64,000 bases of DNA from Hymenopus coronatus (GCA_030762935.1 CM060892.1:88772327-88836326); one strand, 5' to 3'; positions 48,346 to 60,741 are shown, numbered from the stretch's first letter. Program-made: numbers and translations. The notes: a model not told the origin generated them from the letters alone.

Positions 48346-49182
48346 TTGCTTGTCAACATGGCATTTATTATTCTGGGATTTATGGAAGAGTAAAAGGTCA
48401 TTGTCGTGAATACTTATTTGTGACTCACAGTGAGGTAATAAGGGACTTAGTCGCAAATTTTTCTGTACACAATGAATGACTTTTATATGCTGAATTATAT
48501 CAACGGCTCAACTTGGGAATCTGTTAATGCTGCGAGGTTCTGTAGCATCAGCGATTTCTAAATCATCTTTCCAAAATACAAACGTTCACTGCAGAGTAGC
48601 AAAAGATCTGTGACAAGATTCTCTAAATTTCCAATTTGATGGATTGTTTAAGTGTTGAGGTTTCATTTTAATTTCTCTCCTTTTTAAGAGCGATGAGAAG
48701 TAGTTTGAAGAACGGCGTGCTAATGCTTACATAGTGTTCAATATTTTCAAATTGACGCTGAATACATTGCGATTCCTAATGAGATAATGTTGTATGAAAA
48801 CAAACATATGTGGTTAATACCTATGTTGGAATTTCAGAGCGATCGATGTTTTCTTTGATATCACACCACTTATAGTCAGCAGGGCACCTTGTGTAATGTA
48901 AACAATTACCGAAATAAATAGAGATAGAGAATAACAGGTATATTAATAACGTTCTGAAATGTTTTCATCAACATAACTTTAGAATATCACGAAAAAAAAA
49001 AAACTAAAAATAATCGATCATCACATAGCTCTCAAACCTTGATAGAAATATTTGCATTTATTCACCCCACATATTGTAGAAAAGGTTTTGTAATAATGTA
49101 TCTATTAATATAATGAACAATATTTGACTAATTGGAGGTTGGAGTAAATAAAACAGAAAAAATATCCTAGAATTTTTATTTA
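48346..49182. other. Unassigned AT-rich stretch
   Basis: Nothing recognised. Confidence 0.25.
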
Positions 49183-49258
49183 TTAGCTGTGTGTAGGACA
49201 GGAGTTGGAAGGGTAAAGTAAGACTGTCACAGCTGGGATTCAAATGGTTGGTTAAACT
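49183..49258 (-). mobile_element. tRNA-like repeat family S5, tail fragment
   Basis: GTGTAGGACAGGAGTTGGAA and CAGCTGGGATTCAAATGG match the tail and the T-arm side of S5. Confidence 0.6.
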
Positions 49259-49299
49259 ATAAAGCCTGGGATATAAAAAAAATTGAGGTATGTCTTCTT

Positions 49300-49485
49300 A
49301 AAATAATTTTAGATCTCCTTGTGGTTTTGAGTTAGTTGGGGAATGTAATATCCTCATGGCATATTGCCATGATAGCTAAATGGTTAGAGCTACTAGACGG
49401 AGGCCAAGAGTTCCGTAGTTCAACTTCCGGCTATGGCATTGAATTTTTAATGTGATTCTACTCTTCTAAATTTCCTAGAAGTTTA
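49300..49485 (+). mobile_element. tRNA-like repeat family S5, best-folding copy
   Basis: The 74-base core 49365-49438 has a 7-bp acceptor-like stem (TGCCATG with TATGGCA, one G-T pair), a D-arm-like AGCT-loop-AGCT, and a B-box-like GTAGTTCAACTTC. Leader ATCTCCTTGTGGTTTTGAG precedes it and a tail GAATTTTTAATGTG follows. It is not a working tRNA gene: the anticodon arm does not pair well and the same core recurs in other S5 copies. Confidence 0.7.
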
Positions 49486-49607
49486 AAAATATAAAGTTCG
49501 TATATGCTCAATTTTAGCTACCGAAAAGTAGCAATAGCCGTTTTTGTTTTACAAACGTGAGTAAATGAAGATTCAATAACCCTCACTGAAGCGATATACT
49601 ACTAATA

Positions 49608-50314
49608 AAATCTGATGTGTACCATTCACATGACTTCCCTATATCCCTGCACCAAATTATTCTTAAAAAACTTATACTTCTATTAACGTTATGCTAATTA
49701 GTAAAACAGCAGAAATAGCCATATTACTTGCTTCCTTGTAAGTAGGGGTGAAATAAGGGAGTACCATAGGTTAAAGTGATAATCAAAAACTGGGTGCTAT
49801 GTCACTGAAGTTCCTTTGTTTGTATGGACAGCAGTTGACAAATTCCTGTATGAGAAATCTAAGTTTTTCATAGCGGAAACCAAAAATAAGGAATGTCACA
49901 AAAACGACGAACTCCACGAAAAAACTGCATATAACATAAATTGTGTGTTTTAACGTCCTCTACATTTTTTGTGTAGTAAGTTTTGTCCATCTCTTACGGT
50001 TTAGCAGTTATTAAAAATTTAGTAAAATTCATCCAGAATAAACTACTCTTCAGAGGCTATTTCCAGAAAATTCAAGATATACATTTTATTTGTCAGGTAA
50101 ATACCTTTAATATACGAAATTTTAATCAAAATCGTTACAGCCATTTTTGAGAAAATCGAAATTTTCGAAAAAAGTTCTATGTAAAGGGTAGTTGCGGGTG
50201 GGGGGATTTTACTCAAAATCTTCGTGTCGCATCCCTGGAAGATACTAAACTTAAATACCAAGTTTGGTATTTTACCTTCTTTTCGTTTTTGAGTTATCGT
50301 GTTCACAGACACAC

Positions 50315-50360
<46 letters not shown>

Positions 50361-50514
50361 ACACACACACGTACCTTTTTCCGAAAATGGTTTTTTTAGA
50401 TAAAGGGGACCCTAAAACATATATTTCCGATGAAATCTCGGTATCGAATTTGTTGGTGGAGTGCAATACATTCTCTATACACTATGTACATAGTGCCTAT
50501 AGAGAAAGTAAAAA
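49608..50514 (-). repeat. Family A reference copy, full length (~905 bp)
   Basis: I use this copy to define the family. Read on the plus strand it starts with CTGATGTGTACCATTCACATG (hairpin ATGTG/CACAT) and TGACTTCCCTA, where other copies have TGACTTTCTCTA. It passes through ATCTCTTACGGTTTAGCAG and GATTTTACTCAAAATC, then AAATACCAAGTTTGGTATTT (palindrome), GAGTTATCGTGTTCACAG and a CA tract. It ends in CTCTATACACTATGTACATA, then a paired arm and GAGAAAGTAAAAA. No protein-coding capacity is evident. Class unknown: the ends share an inverted ACTTTCTCTA (degenerate in this copy) but no long TIR, and no consistent target-site duplication was found by eye. Other copies are described relative to this one. 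Confidence 0.9.
50311..50370. repeat. (CA)n microsatellite inside family A
   Basis: About 30 CA units, one TA interruption. It lies at the same alignment position as the short CA tracts of other family A copies. Confidence 0.95.
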
Positions 50515-50954
50515 TGGAAAACAAATAAACTAGATTATCTTCCTCGTTATTCCGTGCATTTTGATGATGTTTTTGTTTTTTGTATTGATTCTAACAACTA
50601 TAAGCTAAGAGTAAATAAGCATTCTCAGAAAAAGGAAAAAACTATACTCAGAAAACTACTATTAATCGGATATAAAACAGAGAAAACTAAGGGACACTCA
50701 AAAAAGTACGATATAAGAATATTGTATAAAACAGAACAGAACTTTTTGCTTTTTCTTTGGTAAAACGTTGCACCCTATATATTAGTTTTATTTTATTTAC
50801 TGAAATTATAATCCTCTCAATTAGACTTCATATACACCATTTATAAATCGGCATAACACTTTCAAATACAAACTATTTTGTGTAGTAGTCCTGCTAGTTT
50901 TATTCATAAATTGTTTTGTTTTTGTGTTTTTTTTATTTACTTGTTTAATCATGA
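50515..50954. other. Unassigned AT-rich stretch
   Basis: The 69-codon frame at 50554-50763 is Lys-rich with no recognised family. Confidence 0.2.
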
Positions 50955-51395
50955 TCACGTTGGCCTCACGCTATATGTACGATTCGGGAAGTCGTGGGTT
51001 GGATTCCCATGGCCGGCCTTTCCAACCATTGGATTTTGGGTGGTTTGCGGGGTCTCTAGGCGAATTGGGGGAAGATTTATTACAGCCCCGAATTTTCCAG
51101 CCCATAATTTTCTGTCCCCATCATTTTCTTGTTATCTGTTTTAGGGTTGAAGGACCAGGTAATGGTGGTTGGTGGGTTACGGCAGGATTGTCACTTGCGC
51201 ACTGTAAAGGGTTTATTCTATAGTCGCGTTACCGCCTCGATCGGGATCCGCGTTCGATCCGTAGGGAACCACCGGATACCTGGGGTAGGCTCATGGAAGG
51301 GCAAGGGCGAGGTTGGAGGAGTTCCATCTGTAACCGCTCATGCTTGTGTCCGTCATAATCCAGATTAGGTCACCCATTCTATCTCTCCCACCATC
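50955..51395 (+). mobile_element. SINE-like element with two tRNA-type boxes (S7)
   Basis: A GC-rich island in AT-rich DNA. It contains GTCGTGGGTTGGATTCCC (50991) and, 260 bases on, CGCGTTCGATCCGTAGGG, both B-box-like, the second preceded by TAGTCGCGTTACCGCCTCG. It may be two tandem SINE pieces. Open frames of 79-99 codons overlap in several frames and have no domain. Confidence 0.5.
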
Positions 51396-52154
51396 CCTTC
51401 CTCTATTCCATTTTGTAACGAATTTTCTTTGTTCTTTTTGTAAAATATCTGAAAGGTCGGTAAAACGGGGTATACTGATAGAAACAAAAATATGAAGAAA
51501 TTAAGAATTATTAAAGTTTTATTGAGATCCTCATTAGCAGCTCTAAATTTACGACCTTAGAAATTTATTTTCCTTTGGTTTAGACCGTATATCTGTAGTA
51601 AAATGTACATATTATGTAAAAATTAGTATATTATTAGTAGGAAAATGTTCCACTTTAACATCCTGTATGAAACATTTAAATAATTTGCAGTTTAAAATAG
51701 TATAAAGTTAATGAAAGCAATCTAATGTCTTGAATAACATTAGAGCAAGTAGACTGTAATATAGCATACATATTTCTGTATATTAAAATGAGAATTTTTG
51801 TTTCATTAATGTTAATGTTTGCATTTTTTGAAGTAGAAACGAAAAAATTATAAAATTAATTATATAGCATAACAGATAATGTTTCCAGAGCAGGGATTTT
51901 TATATTTCCGTTTAGTATAAGATAATTATGTAAATATGATAATCAGTGGATAAATATAAAATATGACACAGTAGTTTTTATTCTATTTTGTAAGCTTTGT
52001 AAATTTTATGGTGTACTCGTGGTTACGACTTAAACAACTGATTTACTAACTTGTTGGTTTTTAATTTGATGTACAGAATTATTTATGTAGATACTTTTGC
52101 GTCATTAAAATAGTAAAATATGAATTATGCTAAGTACATTTACACGACAATATA
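51396..52154. other. Unassigned AT-rich stretch
   Basis: No gene or repeat recognised. Confidence 0.25.
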
Positions 52155-52305
52155 AGCCACAGCCAGGATTTGAACCACGGATCTCCCGGTCTCGAGCCGG
52201 TTGATCTACCACTGAGTTACCATGGAAATATGCCGGCATAGTTTTGAATTTCTCAACTGACACGCATGTTTCCCGGTAAACCACAAGGTGATCTCAAATT
52301 AATAT
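52155..52305 (-). mobile_element. tRNA-like repeat family S5
   Basis: On the minus strand, GGTAACTCAGTGGTAGATC and GTGGTTCAAATCCTGGC are good A/B boxes, and the leader ATCACCTTGTGGTTTACCGG is retained. The anticodon stem CCGG/CCGG can pair, but the acceptor stem does not. Confidence 0.7.
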
Positions 52306-53611
52306 TGAGATGACAACCCCAATGGAGACTTAAAATGTTGCAAGTACTTTAAATCCCAGGATTCATAATATAGCCAACTATTATGGACAATTGTGATAAT
52401 TTTAATTGTTTTCTCACAGAAACCGTGTGCAAGATAGTCTGACTCTACTTATTCATGGTCTCCAATTATTACAATATAAAAAGAATTTTCATATATTTTA
52501 AATTATTATTTTAAACACAGTATAGACAAAATATATCCAATTATCATAGGATCTAACCATAAGAAAGTTTCTTCTTACATTTTCACAACATTTAAAACGA
52601 CTTCTATATAATCACCACCATTATCATGGTCATGATCATCATCGCCATTTGAGTTCACTAACCCGTTCTAACTCCAACCATTTCTTGTTGTTAAAAACCT
52701 CTCCGTATTGCCTTGGATTGTAGGTTGTTATTGTTGTTTTTTTTTTTTTTTTTTTTTTGCTGGAATGCGTATTGCATTAAGTTTACTCCAGTGATTCTAT
52801 ATTTTCTTTCTTAAACTGATGAGTCCGTATTCATATGCTATTGTTTAATTATTCCTTGTTTAAGTCATGCACTATCCTCACAGCAACTAAATTTCCTTCA
52901 AACTAGATCTCTGATCCCAATTTTGTCTTTATTTAAACATGTAACTTATTATGTGGTATTGTGGATGTATTACTTGTATATTTGATAATTTATTTGACCT
53001 ATATTAATGTTTTATATATGTCAATCTGTATGTAGGAATACATTTTCTAATAAAAAAAAATGTAGCAGTTTAACAACTCATACCTCGCTACTTGTTTTTT
53101 AATATATTTTCTGTTAACACAATCTGTCTTTCCTCCTGTTTTAACAGCGCCCGATATATGTTGCCATTTACAACAGAGAATAATAGAGCGGGCTCTCAAA
53201 ACCGAGACAGTGTGGGCCTTTGCACTTCCAATGTGACCTCTGGGAGAGAAGGGTGAGAGATAGATCCAAATAGCGACCAAATTTGGGCGACGATATGCGC
53301 AAGTATGATCGAGGTTCCTAACGATTCCAGATTGAATGCATCCCAAAACGGTCACCTTGCTCGTAAACCCGGACCCCCGCGGAATGAGAGTATAGCCCAG
53401 AGGTACCACTTTAAGAGTCCATCAGCGATCCAACCGACGCCAAGGAAAAACCTTACCAAAGTGCACCTTCGCCATCCTATCTCAATATCCGAAAGGGTCG
53501 CCTGGATCTTCAACATGAAACAGATGATAAGAAGTGGAGGACTCAAGAAATTGGTGATAAAAGAGAAACTACCGCATTACTGGTCCGAGAAAACCACGAA
53601 AATCCATTTAT

Positions 53612-53664
<53 letters not shown>

Positions 53665-56600
53665 TGTATCCAATAAATGTTGGCGTTGTTTCGTATTTTA
53701 CTCTTGTTTAGCTTCTGTATTTCCCCATGTTTATCTTGCTCTTTTTATTGCAGTTTATTGAACTACACTTCTGTTCTAGTGATATTTTCTCACTTTTTCT
53801 GTTATAATGCGATTGAAAACGATGGTGTATATACTTTTAAGTTTAAATACATACACTCATTCATTCACAACAGCAGCGCTAGTGCGGTTTCTTGGTGGGA
53901 CTTTATCATACATGGTTTCTTTATTTGTTGTGTTTCTCATTGCGTACAAAACTGTTCAGAAAAATTGCATAAACATTTAAATCCACACACATAAACGCAA
54001 TTCTTCCGTTGTATAATATCATACTAAGTTTTTAAAATAACTCATCTGTTGCATAATTCCTGGAAAATTATAATGCTTGTGGATATTAATCTTCCGTCAG
54101 AAAATTACATTCTTTAAATACATTTTGAAATTTATAGACGGATTTTGAGCTCATTTTCTACCTCCCATTTTTGAATTTAATCATCTTGATATAACACCAT
54201 GGAAAGTCAATACTATTGATTTTAACTGTTTATTAGTAACACTTAACCTTGTGAATATTAACTACCGGTCTATTTAAAACATTTTTCTTACATATAATAA
54301 ATTCTAAAATAAAGGTGAGCACAAATGTTTAAAAACAAAACAGATACACGCTTTAAGGAAATGCTTTAGCGATTTAATTCCCGAGTCTTTTAAAAGGTTC
54401 AAATCACAAAGTCTTTAGCTGCCTAGGAATGTTGAAAGCTGTTATAACATTGGTCTCAGCAACATAAAGGCGTCTCTTATCGTAAAAAGCACACATTCTT
54501 TAGGCAGAACACGACACAAATAGATATTAGATAAGCGTTTATTATGCGTGCTTTATCAATAAAGAAAGCACTTTGTTTCAAGTACATTGTTTTCTACACA
54601 TTTGCTGATTAGAAAACCTGCAATATTTCATCAAGAACAACTTAGTGATTATTATATCTTTCGGGAACTATTTTCATGTTAAACAATAGACTAAGTGGTA
54701 ACTCCTCCGTATAATGTCTCAGTTCGCAAAACAAATGAAGGGAAAACTTACCAGGAAGGACCACAATACACCACTACACCACAATAATCCATCACCTCTG
54801 ATCCTTGAATTAACTTACCTGAAATAAGAAAAAAGAATGTGATTCATTAGCATTAACATAACAAATTAAAATATGGAGTTTAAAAACAATTTTAAAAGCT
54901 GCTCATTTTGTGATAATACTTTCTGTAATTATATTGAACGATTATACATTATTTGTATAGATTTAAAATTTAACATTAAAAGCTGAAAAAATAGGTAGCC
55001 AAAGAAAATTTCGGGTCACGTACATAAAAGTTCATTGCGCCCAATATTATATATACGAGGATAAGTATAAAGAATAATAATTTATAGAAATGTTTGCGAA
55101 ATAAACATACATATGTAGATTGTAAATATCTTTTGGTCCTTTATTAGAACTCTTTTAACAACTGATTCAAGCATTGTGAATACGATATAACACATTTTAT
55201 TTTAATGATGCTATTGTGGTCTGTTTTGTTGAAAGATCATGACATTTAGATTAAACACTTGATTTATCGTATTTTCTCATGATTTTCTTTACTGAATATA
55301 CAGTATATTGATATTATGAGGGCCGCACGACAGATGGCAGTCGCTCTAAATATTGGCCGCTAGAGGCTTGTTCCTTACAATACTTTTTTCGCCCGAATAA
55401 ACTACTAGGAGTGTTCGGCTCTCAGATTCTTCGAGAAGTCAAGCTTTCGAGTGTAGCTACCGGAGAATTTGAACCAGTAAGGTACCTAGTTGAGTGTGGG
55501 AAATGTAACCTGAGTTGCGCGGAATGTGTGTCCTCTCTCCGCCAGAGTCCGTTATAGTAGATTCTATGGCAAGTCCAGCCATGGCATGAAGCCATGTGTT
55601 TGCTTTCATTTTCTTGGTCTTTTCTAAAGGCCGCGATGGGATTGCCGAAGTGTAAATTGCCAATGGTAATGTGGTTCAAGTCGGCCCTTTTGGGAACGAC
55701 TAGATGACAAACTGTAAACTTGTAAATGCAGTCCATTTCAAGAAGAATGTGTATATATGACATTTTTTAAATTCATTGAAAAAGTGCTTTGGCATGATAT
55801 GGGTCCAAGGCCCGTGTTTCATTTTAGTTTCTCTCGATATTTAGTACATGGTTTATTAGTGGTTGTATTTCATATTTTTGCGAGGGGCAACTGTTATTTA
55901 TTATTTTGAAAACTAGTGTAAATTTATATAGATGAAACTTAAATTTGTTATTGTAAATAAACCTGAATCTAATAATGACGAGAGTTTTATTTTCAGAACA
56001 ATTTAGAGGGATATCTCAATTTCATTGCAAATTTTTATCCTAAACTTTGGTGAGGTTTAAAAACGTAAAAAATTAATTTAAAAGTATGTTTTATAATATC
56101 TGCAAGATATTAAGAACAAATTGGCGTGATACATTTGCATCTTCCGGCATAGATACGGACGGGGTACCCAGGTCATTGAAGTAGAGCGCCAGACGTGGTT
56201 TTGCTGTGTGACATCTCAAAATATCAGTAATTATCCAGTCAAGATGATGTGTCGCTTGCAAAAACTGGTAGGTATAGATATATATTTAGCTTTAGATGCA
56301 AATTTACGCTCCACTTTTAAGAGACCGTAAAGTTTAAAGTTTGCCCGCCTAGGTAGCGTGTCTGCCTCACATTCAATAGGTCCAGAGTTCTAATCTCGGT
56401 TAGGGCGAGGTAGCCGGATAAGGCTTATTCGGGGGGTTTCTCTTATCCTAAAAAGACGAATGTCGAACAATTTTAAGTTCCATAGACCCCAGGATTATTT
56501 GATCAACATTTCACCAATTTCATTCATCGTCCGATATGACCAACCAGGTTAAAGGACGTTAAGTTACAAAAAAAATATATATATATATATTTATTATCTA

Positions 56601-57096
56601 TTTATTATTTCCTTTCCACCTTTGAATCTATAGAAACAAATAATTCATTTAAAACTTTAACTCATTTATTTTACTAATAAACTATTGTAACACATTTATT
56701 TTTACTTCAACAAAAACCTGCTTATTTTTTCTCAAACTTCTCAGAGTTAACTGTCTTTGATAACCATTCCGCCTTATAGCCTCTTTTCGATATTCGTTAT
56801 ATATATGTCTGTGTGTGTATGTGTATTTATGTTGGCTAAATCACTGGTAACTACTAGAAACAGCCGCACATGCAAAACCACCGTAGCGGCTCAAACTCAT
56901 TCAGACATAACAATGTGCGACTTCGACGTCAAAGAACCTTCCGAAAGAACATGTGTCCACTCACACATGGATAACAATCACAGCTGTGATATCAAAATAA
57001 TCTGAATAGGTGTAATAATGGATACAATAATCAGATATATCAAGCCTTACACACATGCTCGATAAATACGGCCACTGGTCACAGTCACTTTGATCT
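52306..57096. other. Long region without family A; mostly unassigned
   Basis: Contains T22 at 52737-52758 and (AAT)n at 53615-53663. A GC-richer block at 53130-53560 has overlapping frames of 123 (+) and 120 (-) codons without a recognisable domain, possibly an unidentified repeat. A block at 55320-55760 has an AATAAA signal followed by GC-richer sequence, weakly LTR-like. The S1 SINE at 56343 lies inside this span. I see no host gene. Confidence 0.3.
56343..56566 (+). mobile_element. SINE family S1, second full copy
   Basis: It aligns from GCCCGCCTAGGTAGCGTG to CCAACCAGGTTAAAGGACG with the copy at 21507. The B box (AGAGTTCTAATCTCG) has a substitution in the invariant TTC-A core. It is followed by A7 and a (TA)n tract (56575-56591) instead of CA. 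Confidence 0.8.
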
Positions 57097-57815
57097 TATA
57101 CCAATTTCTATGTACATGAATAGTGGGTCGAGAAGGTATTTTATTTCAAGCAAAAATTAAAATCAAGATTATATGGAAATACATATTTTGAAGTTCCCTG
57201 AATCGAAAACTATTTTAGAAAGAGGTGCGTGTGAGTGTGCGTGAGTTTCTGTGGACAGCATAAGTCAAAAGTCGTTAAACACCAGGCTGGTATATATGTT
57301 TAGTATCATCTAAGGATACAACACGAAGATCTTTAGGAAAATTTCCAACCCGAGCTACCCTTTACAAGGAAGATTTTTTGAAATTTTCCATTTTCTCAAA
57401 GATGACTACAGCGGTTTTGATTAAAATGCCACATATTAGAGATATTTACAAGGCAAATAAAATGAATATCTTTAATTGATTGAGAACAGTCTCTTAAAGT
57501 CCTCTTTATTCTGGACTATTTTCATAATTGGTATTTCGTGAGGGATCAGTAGAACTACATAATATTTGTCATATACATTTTTTAATTTTTTTTGCTGCTA
57601 ACCATTCGCGAGATATTCCTTGCGATTGATTTCAATTTTAAAATACTTATCTTTTCTCAAACGGAAAATCGTCATTCGTGTCATATCCCTTTTGCTTTAC
57701 ACTTGGTGTGCAGAGATAACCAAATTTTAATATATAGTGACAGGTTTTAAAATTTTGACCATTGTTTGAACCTAGTGTATTGCCTTATTTGCCTTTTACT
57801 TACAACGAACTAAGA
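57097..57815 (+). repeat. Family A copy, right end truncated
   Basis: The terminal palindrome is degraded (TCTATGTACATGAATAG). The element stops at about 57815, before its hairpin end, and abuts the next copy tail to tail. Confidence 0.7.
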
Positions 57816-57821
57816 ACAATA

Positions 57822-58660
57822 CACAAAATCTGATGTTTTCCATGCAAATGACTTTCTCTATATCTCTGCACCAAATTATTGTTAAAAATTATGCTTCTAT
57901 TTACTTCACACTAATCGAGAAAAAATCAGCAGAAATAATCCTATTAATTGCTTCCTTGTGAAATAAGACAGTACCATAGGTTAAAACGATAGTCAAAGGC
58001 TGGTTGCTATGTGGTATGGACAGGAGTTAACTAATTCCTTAATGAGAAAAGTATAAGTTTTTTAAAGCTGAAACCAAAACAAGGAGTATCTAAAATGATC
58101 AACTTGACGAAAAAAATATATATATGATAAATTGTATTTTTTAAGGTGCTCTACATTGTCTGTTATTGTAATTTTTGTCCATCTCTTACGGTTTAGCAGT
58201 TATACACAATTCCGCAAAATTCATCCAGAATAAACTGGTCTTCAGAGGCTAGTCCCAGAAAATGTAAGATATATACTTTATTTGTCAGGTAAATATCCTT
58301 AATATACGACATTTTAATGAAAATTGTTAGAGCCAATTTGGAGAAAATCCAAATTTTCGAAAAAAAATTCAATGTAAAGGGTAGTTTGGCCTGCGGGGGG
58401 GGTTCTCACAATCTTCGTGTCACAACCCTAGAGGATACTAAATTTAAATACCAACTTTGGTATTTTATCGACTTTACGGTTCTGAGCTATCGTGTTCACA
58501 GACACACGGACACGCACATACGGACCTTTTTCTGAAATTTTTCTTTTTGGATACAGGGGACCCTAAAACATATATTTCCGGTGAAATCTCCGCATCGAAT
58601 TTTTGGGAGGAGTGCGATACCTTCTCTATACACTATGTACATAGTACGTTTAGAAAGAGT
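57822..58660 (-). repeat. Family A copy, full length
   Basis: The palindrome CTATACACTATGTACATAGT (58628-58647) is intact. TTTTAGGGTCCC subgroup. It shares a conserved palindrome-side reading frame with the copies at 7214, 16050 and 49608. Confidence 0.85.
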
Positions 58661-58960
58661 AATAAAAATGTATTCGTAACATATTGGCTGTTTATATTTT
58701 AACCTTTTGTTACGACATAAAATGAGGTACTCGAGAGTAAAACTCGACTCTGTCTTCTCAGGTGGGAGTAGCATGACTGACCAACGTGGAATACTGGACA
58801 TATTAACGGGAAGAGACGCAAAAGAGGAATCACTACAGCAAACCTCTCGGGTCTTCTCTCATTCCACGTGAAACCTAGCCGACGTGTCCTAAAGTCAGCC
58901 AAGGCAAACTGATATGTGTTTATGCTAGTCTAGTGTGATTCTTATTGCTGAAGATAGGGA
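58661..58960. other. Unassigned GC-richer block
   Basis: The segment 58730-58910 has a 67-codon minus frame rich in Arg and Leu. No domain recognised. Confidence 0.2.
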
Positions 58961-59044
58961 TTCTTAATTTGGTCTAATGGACCAAAGTAAAAGTTATCCA
59001 TTTCAAAAACAGATGGATATGATGACTTTTTCATTGATTTTTAA

Positions 59045-59797
59045 ATTCCTTTATGACGTATGTACAGTATACATAACAGATTGAGAACATATTGTATTCC
59101 AATCAAAAGTTCCAAACCGAAATTTCACGGTTAATACATGTTTTGAGATCCCTGACTCCAAAAATATAAATATCAAACTTGGTATTTAAGTTCAGTATCT
59201 TCCTAGGATGCAACACCAAGATTTTCAAGAAAATCCTCACACCCCCAACTGCGCTTTAAATAGAACATATTTCGAAAATTTTAAGTTTCTAAAAAATGCC
59301 ACGCACATTTTGTTTAAAGTGCCATGTGACTAAGAAATGTTTAATGTTAAACGAGATGTACATCTTGAATTTTCTAGTAATAGCCCCTGAAGAACGGTTC
59401 ATCGTGGATGGCTTTTATATAACTGGTGAACCCTAAAAATTAACACAATTTTATGTTTTATACAATTTTTTGTACAGTTCAACCATTTGTAAGATATTAT
59501 TTTACATTGGTTTCAATTTTAAAATACTTAAAATGTTCTCGCACATCAATTCCGCAACTCCTGGTTTTAAAAACATCGAATTTCAATCAGAGAGCAACCA
59601 GTTTTTAAAAGATTTGGTTATCCCAGAGTGTTGTCTTATTTCCTTTCTACTTGCTAGGAACTTAATAATAGGACCATTTTGCTAATGTTTATCTAATTAC
59701 CATGAAGTAGATAGAAGAATAAGCTTTTTAAGAATAATTTGTTACATACGTGTGAGAAAGTTATGTGAATGGAACACATCAGATTTTTATTACTGAA
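59045..59797 (+). repeat. Family A copy, first of the tandem array
   Basis: The palindromic terminus is worn (GTATGTACAGTATACATAAC) and the CA-tract region is deleted. The hairpin end GTTATGTGAATGGAACAC is clear. Confidence 0.75.
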
Positions 59798-59907
59798 GAT
59801 AGCCAGTCTAGTTATTTTTATTACAGAAGTTAAGGACTCCTGTTTTGCCTAATGGATACAAAACAGAAGTTATTCATTTCGAAATTGGATGGAGATATAC
59901 CGATGGA

Positions 59908-60672
59908 GTTATTTTTACTTTCTCTACACTCATTATGTACATAGTGCATTGCACTAAAAATTTCACTCCAAGATTTCACGGAAAATACAATTTTAGGGCC
60001 CCTGTATAAAAAAAGCATTTTTAGAAAAAGGTGGCGATTCTGTACGTGTCCGTGTGTCTAAAACAAAATGTCGGCAAAAATACTTGGTATTTAAGTTTAA
60101 TATATTCCAGGGATACGAAACAATGATTCTGAGAAAAATCCCTCCACTCAAACTAAATGGAAAAATTGTTGAAAAATTGCGATATTCTCAAAAATGGCTG
60201 TAACGATTTTAATTAAAATACCACATATTAAATATAATTATTTATTAAATAAAGTGTATCTGAATTCTCTGGGAATAACCTCTAAAAACCTCTTTATTTT
60301 GAATGAATTTTACTGACTTTTGCGTAGCTGGTAAACCGTAGGTAAACACAAAAAATGTAGAACACACACACACACAATTTATGTCATATGTTTTTTTCGT
60401 GGAATTGACTATTTCTGAAACATACCTTGCTATTGGTTTCCGATTTAGAAAACTTCAACTTTTCTCAAAGGATATTTTTAAATTCCTGAACATTGAAAGA
60501 AAAGGATTTCAACCACACGGTAATCAGCTTTTAAACGATTTTACTATTGTTTTAATCTAGTGTATTCCCTTATATCCTTCTACTTACAAGGAAGCGAGTA
60601 GTTAAAACTCCTTCTGCTGATGTTTATTTCAATTATCATTAAGTAAGAAGATATATAGAAGATATGGACTCA
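59908..60672 (+). repeat. Family A copy, second of the tandem array
   Basis: It starts TTACTTTCTCTACACTC and ends without the last ~50 bases. A (CA) tract lies at 60363-60377. Confidence 0.75.
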
Positions 60673-60741
60673 TGATTTGTTTATTGGATATAACATTTGA
60701 AGTTACTCATTTCAAAATTGATAGAGATATACAGATGGAGT

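Noticed and set aside
49365..49438. Functional tRNA gene
   Set aside because: The acceptor stem pairs, but the anticodon arm does not, and the same unit recurs with leader and tail in other S5 copies, so it is a repeat.
53047..53676. Overlapping 120- and 123-codon frames on opposite strands
   Set aside because: Both strands being open over the same GC-richer block is typical of non-coding repeat DNA; no domain is visible and the plus frame ends in an (AAT)n tract.
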